Part shown: piece after piece, positions 62,290 to 64,000 of the stretch | Layout of the letters: each line of letters starts with the position of its first letter | Numbering within the stretch: position 1 is the first letter of the stretch | NCBI RefSeq assembly: GCF_030062585.1 | Contig: NZ_CP071935.1 | Location: 869,034-933,033 of the forward strand | Reading direction: 5' to 3' | Length of the DNA stretch: 64,000 nucleotides | From: Helicobacter pylori | GTDB taxonomy: Bacteria; Campylobacterota; Campylobacteria; Campylobacterales; Helicobacteraceae | Notes under the pieces: generated by a model | The model's input: the letters and a program-made list of their open reading frames with translations, nothing else | Database searches by the model: none | Told to the model about the DNA's origin: nothing | Program-made: the position numbers and the translations under genes

Positions 62290-62395
62290 AAGGGATAGGG
62301 GATATTTTGAAACAACCCTCCCCCTTAAAAGATCCCACTAACCCCTAAAAACCGCTTTTTTTAGAAACTACCGCTTGCTTTTTGCAAGCTTTCTA
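62290..62395 (+). repeat. Intergenic structured repeat, copy D
   Basis: AGGGATAGGGGATATTTTGAAA, CTCCCCCTT, spacer with ACCCCTAAAAACCGC, TTTTTTTAGAAACTACC, then the perfect hairpin GCTTGC-TTTTT-GCAAGC with a T-rich tail. Upstream the frame ALFIIKLLKG ends at the TAG of the conserved block. It fills the middle of the 373-bp gap between a glycosyltransferase gene and trxB. From 62400 to 62557 I see only AT-rich sequence. Confidence 0.75.
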
Positions 62396-62557
62396 TATTT
62401 ATTTTAACAAGCGATTTTTTAAATGCTATGATCAATACCCAACTAAAAACCAATAGCAAGAGAACGAAATGACATTGTGGCTAAAATAAGATTAAAATAA
62501 CAAGAAACCTAAAATACCTTACAAGTTTTGAAATCCAATGAATGTTTGAAGCGAGAA

Positions 62558-62586
62558 CTTATAACCCTAAAATCTAGGGTTATAAG
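62558..62586 (-). terminator. Terminator of the trxA-trxB operon
   Basis: A perfect 12-bp inverted repeat CTTATAACCCTA / TAGGGTTATAAG with a 5-nt loop, 8 bp past the trxB stop. The U-run on the minus strand is weak (TTCTCGCTT). Confidence 0.6.
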
Positions 62587-62594
62587 CTATAATT

Positions 62595-63530
62595 TTAATG
62601 GTGTTCTAAATAAGAAATCACGCTTAAGGCTGCCGTAGCGCCATCGCTTGCCGCACAAACCACTTGCTTAGGGGCAAAAATGCGAATATCCCCTGCCGCA
62701 AACAAGCCCTGAACGTTCGTTTTCATGGAAAAATCCACGACAATGGAGCCGTATTCATCGCATTTGCACAGCATAGAGCCGTCTTCTTGTTTTAACACAG
62801 CGTTATTCACATCATAACCCACAAAAATAAAAAGCCCTGGCACGACCAATTCTGTTTTTTTATTAGTGGCTGTGTTTTTAATGCTTAAAGAAGACACTCC
62901 AGAAGCATCGCCCTTGATTTCTTCCACCACATAAGGGGTTAAAAACTCAATCTTATCATTGTTTTTGGCATGCTCTAAAGTGATAGGCGCACACCTAAAA
63001 CCATCTCTTCTGTGGATAAGATAGACTTTTTTGCAGATATTGGCTAGATAAATCGCCTCTTCTACAGCGGTATCGCCCCCACCAAGCACCGCTACTTCCT
63101 TATTTTTGTAAAAGAAGCCATCGCATGTCGCGCAAGTGCTCACGCCTTTACCCCAATATTCTGACTCGCCCTTGATGCCTGTGCGTTTAGGGCTACCACC
63201 GGTAGCGATAATCACGCTCTTAGCCTCAAAAGTCTTGCCGTCTTCTGCCAAAATAATAAAATGAGAGTCTTTTTTAGAAACCCTTTGAACAGCAGTCATC
63301 TCATGCTTTAAGCCAAAGCGAAAGCATTGCTCTTGCCATGGTTGCATGAAATCCAACCCGCTCACCACTTCCTTAACGCCTGGATAGTTTTCAATTTCAC
63401 TACTGCCAGTGATTTGCCCCCCAGGCATTCCTTTTTCAAACAAAACGGCGTTTTTAACACCGCCTCTAGTGGCATAAAGCCCCGCACTCAAACCTGCAGG
63501 ACCACCTCCAATAATCGCGCAATCTATCAT
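62595..63530 (-). CDS. trxB: Thioredoxin reductase
   Basis: FAD/NADPH enzyme of 311 residues. It has the FAD motif [19 protein letters not shown] (about 7-25), the redox-active CATCDG (about 133-138, CxxC), and the NADPH motif [16 protein letters not shown] (about 149-164). The C-terminal FAD segment is GLFAAGDI. It reduces thioredoxin and through it peroxiredoxins, the main peroxide defence in this species. It starts 4 bp after trxA, in one operon. Confidence 0.96.
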   Translation of the reverse strand: MIDCAIIGGGPAGLSAGLYATRGGVKNAVLFEKGMPGGQITGSSEIENYPGVKEVVSGLDFMQPWQEQCFRFGLKHEMTAVQRVSKKDSHFIILAEDGKTFEAKSVIIATGGSPKRTGIKGESEYWGKGVSTCATCDGFFYKNKEVAVLGGGDTAVEEAIYLANICKKVYLIHRRDGFRCAPITLEHAKNNDKIEFLTPYVVEEIKGDASGVSSLSIKNTATNKKTELVVPGLFIFVGYDVNNAVLKQEDGSMLCKCDEYGSIVVDFSMKTNVQGLFAAGDIRIFAPKQVVCAASDGATAALSVISYLEHH

Positions 63531-63534
63531 GCTA

Positions 63535-63855
63535 TTAGCCTAGAAGTTTGTTCAATTGCTCTTTTAAAGCAACTTTAGTTTGCACGCCCACCAGCTGATG
63601 GACGACTTCGCCATCTTTTGTGAATAAAAGCGTAGGAATGCTTCTAATACCAAATTTCGCGCTCAATTCTTCTTGCTCATCGGTATTGACTTTACAAATC
63701 TTAGCCTTACCTTCATATTCGCTAGCTAATTCATCAATCACAGGGGATAGCATCTTACAAGGACCACACCATGGCGCCCAAAAATCCACTAACGCAACCC
63801 CTTTTTTAATGGTGCTTTCAAAATTTTCTTCAGTTAATTCAATATAGTGACTCAT
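63535..63855 (-). CDS. trxA: Thioredoxin
   Basis: A 106-residue thioredoxin with the active site [11 protein letters not shown] (WCGPC at about 30-34), the cis-Pro in IRSIPTLLF, and a normal length. AGGAG precedes ATG 63855. A TAAGAT -10 candidate lies about 45 bp upstream (63898-63903, minus strand). It is encoded 4 bp before its reductase trxB. Confidence 0.97.
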   Translation of the reverse strand: MSHYIELTEENFESTIKKGVALVDFWAPWCGPCKMLSPVIDELASEYEGKAKICKVNTDEQEELSAKFGIRSIPTLLFTKDGEVVHQLVGVQTKVALKEQLNKLLG

Positions 63856-63946
63856 TGGTTACTCCTAATTATTCTATGATTTTGATTAACGAGAACTATC
63901 TTATCCTAATAATGTTAATGAAAACGCATTGATTTTGGATAAAAAT

Positions 63947-64000
63947 CTAAAAAGTGATATTTTCTAAAAGCTCAAATTTACCATTTTTCACAATAAGAGC
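63947..64000 (-). CDS. C-terminal end of a YraN/UPF0102 family protein (runs off the window)
   Basis: The last 17 codons plus stop of a minus-strand gene: ALIVKNGKFELLENITF. The ending (hydrophobic strand, then xxENxxF) matches the C-terminus of UPF0102 / YraN nuclease-fold proteins, and recalled gene order places HP0823 of that family next to trxA. Too short for certainty. Confidence 0.5.
   Translation of the reverse strand, partial: ALIVKNGKFELLENITF

Overview
The window is a 64 kb piece of a Helicobacter pylori chromosome. The evidence is the gene content (hpaA lipoprotein, Hof-family porins, a FecA-type receptor, pseudaminic acid PseB, HU, and a tmRNA whose tag reads VNNADYAPAYAKAA), the low GC, the many TTG and GTG starts, and extended -10 promoters without clear -35 boxes. 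HP numbers cited in the entries are 26695 locus numbers recalled from memory, not looked up. No prophage, transposase, CRISPR array or cag-type island is visible. Almost everything is core genome.

Layout. 1-7053 (minus): amiA (5' part), a nitronate monooxygenase-like flavoprotein, tyrS, spoT, rpoZ, pyrH and a probable mqnA. 7181-13113 (plus): acnB, two exported proteins and hofE. 13120-14696 (minus): a small exported protein, ssrA (tmRNA) and lolA. 14843-20443 (plus): secA, a LolC/E-like permease, a possible 16-codon leader peptide and hofF. 20787-34460 (minus): an orphan type I specificity gene hsdS, cadA, comM, def, clpP, tig, an outer membrane protein, hpaA, the molybdopterin genes moaC-mog-moaE-moaD, ribA, a membrane protein and ribBA. 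34653-40648: a family 25 glycosyltransferase, a YgjP-like metalloprotein, fecA2, acpS, fliL, rsmD and a small unknown gene. 40747-45966 (plus): a 5'-shortened hsdR and the thiamine salvage genes thiM-thiD-thiE. 45975-51999 (minus): a tight cluster running from an LPP20-type lipoprotein through a second lipoprotein, a FadL-like porin, pseB and coaBC to an unknown gene. 52563-54514 (minus): tRNA-Arg(CCU), hup and der. 54591-61179 (plus): a lipoprotein, speE, coaE, gatA, guaB, atpB and an RRM protein. 61400-64000 (minus): a second family 25 glycosyltransferase, trxB, trxA and the tail of a YraN-family gene.

How the genes fit together. LolA and the LolC/E-like permease (lipoprotein sorting) flank SecA (export). 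Def, ClpP and trigger factor form a protein birth and quality-control row. The moa/mog and rib genes all lead to GTP-derived cofactors. AcpS, FliL and RsmD share an operon. TrxA and TrxB form a thiol reduction pair.

Less ordinary material. (1) Four intergenic copies of a structured repeat, all on the plus strand at about 20.7, 52.3, 60.7 and 62.3 kb. Each ends in a GCTTGC...GCAAGC-type hairpin, and each carries the stop codon of a tiny hydrophobic, Lys-containing reading frame in its conserved GGATAGGGG-type block. The copy at 52.1 kb also has an upstream hairpin and a strong Shine-Dalgarno before a 24-residue membrane-active-looking peptide, so it is a candidate type I toxin-like locus. (2) A rearrangement junction, which appears to have cut the 5' end of hsdR away from its operon. 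(3) An orphan hsdS with internal repeats suited to domain shuffling. (4) A 90 bp block nearly identical between two glycosyltransferase genes 26.7 kb apart.
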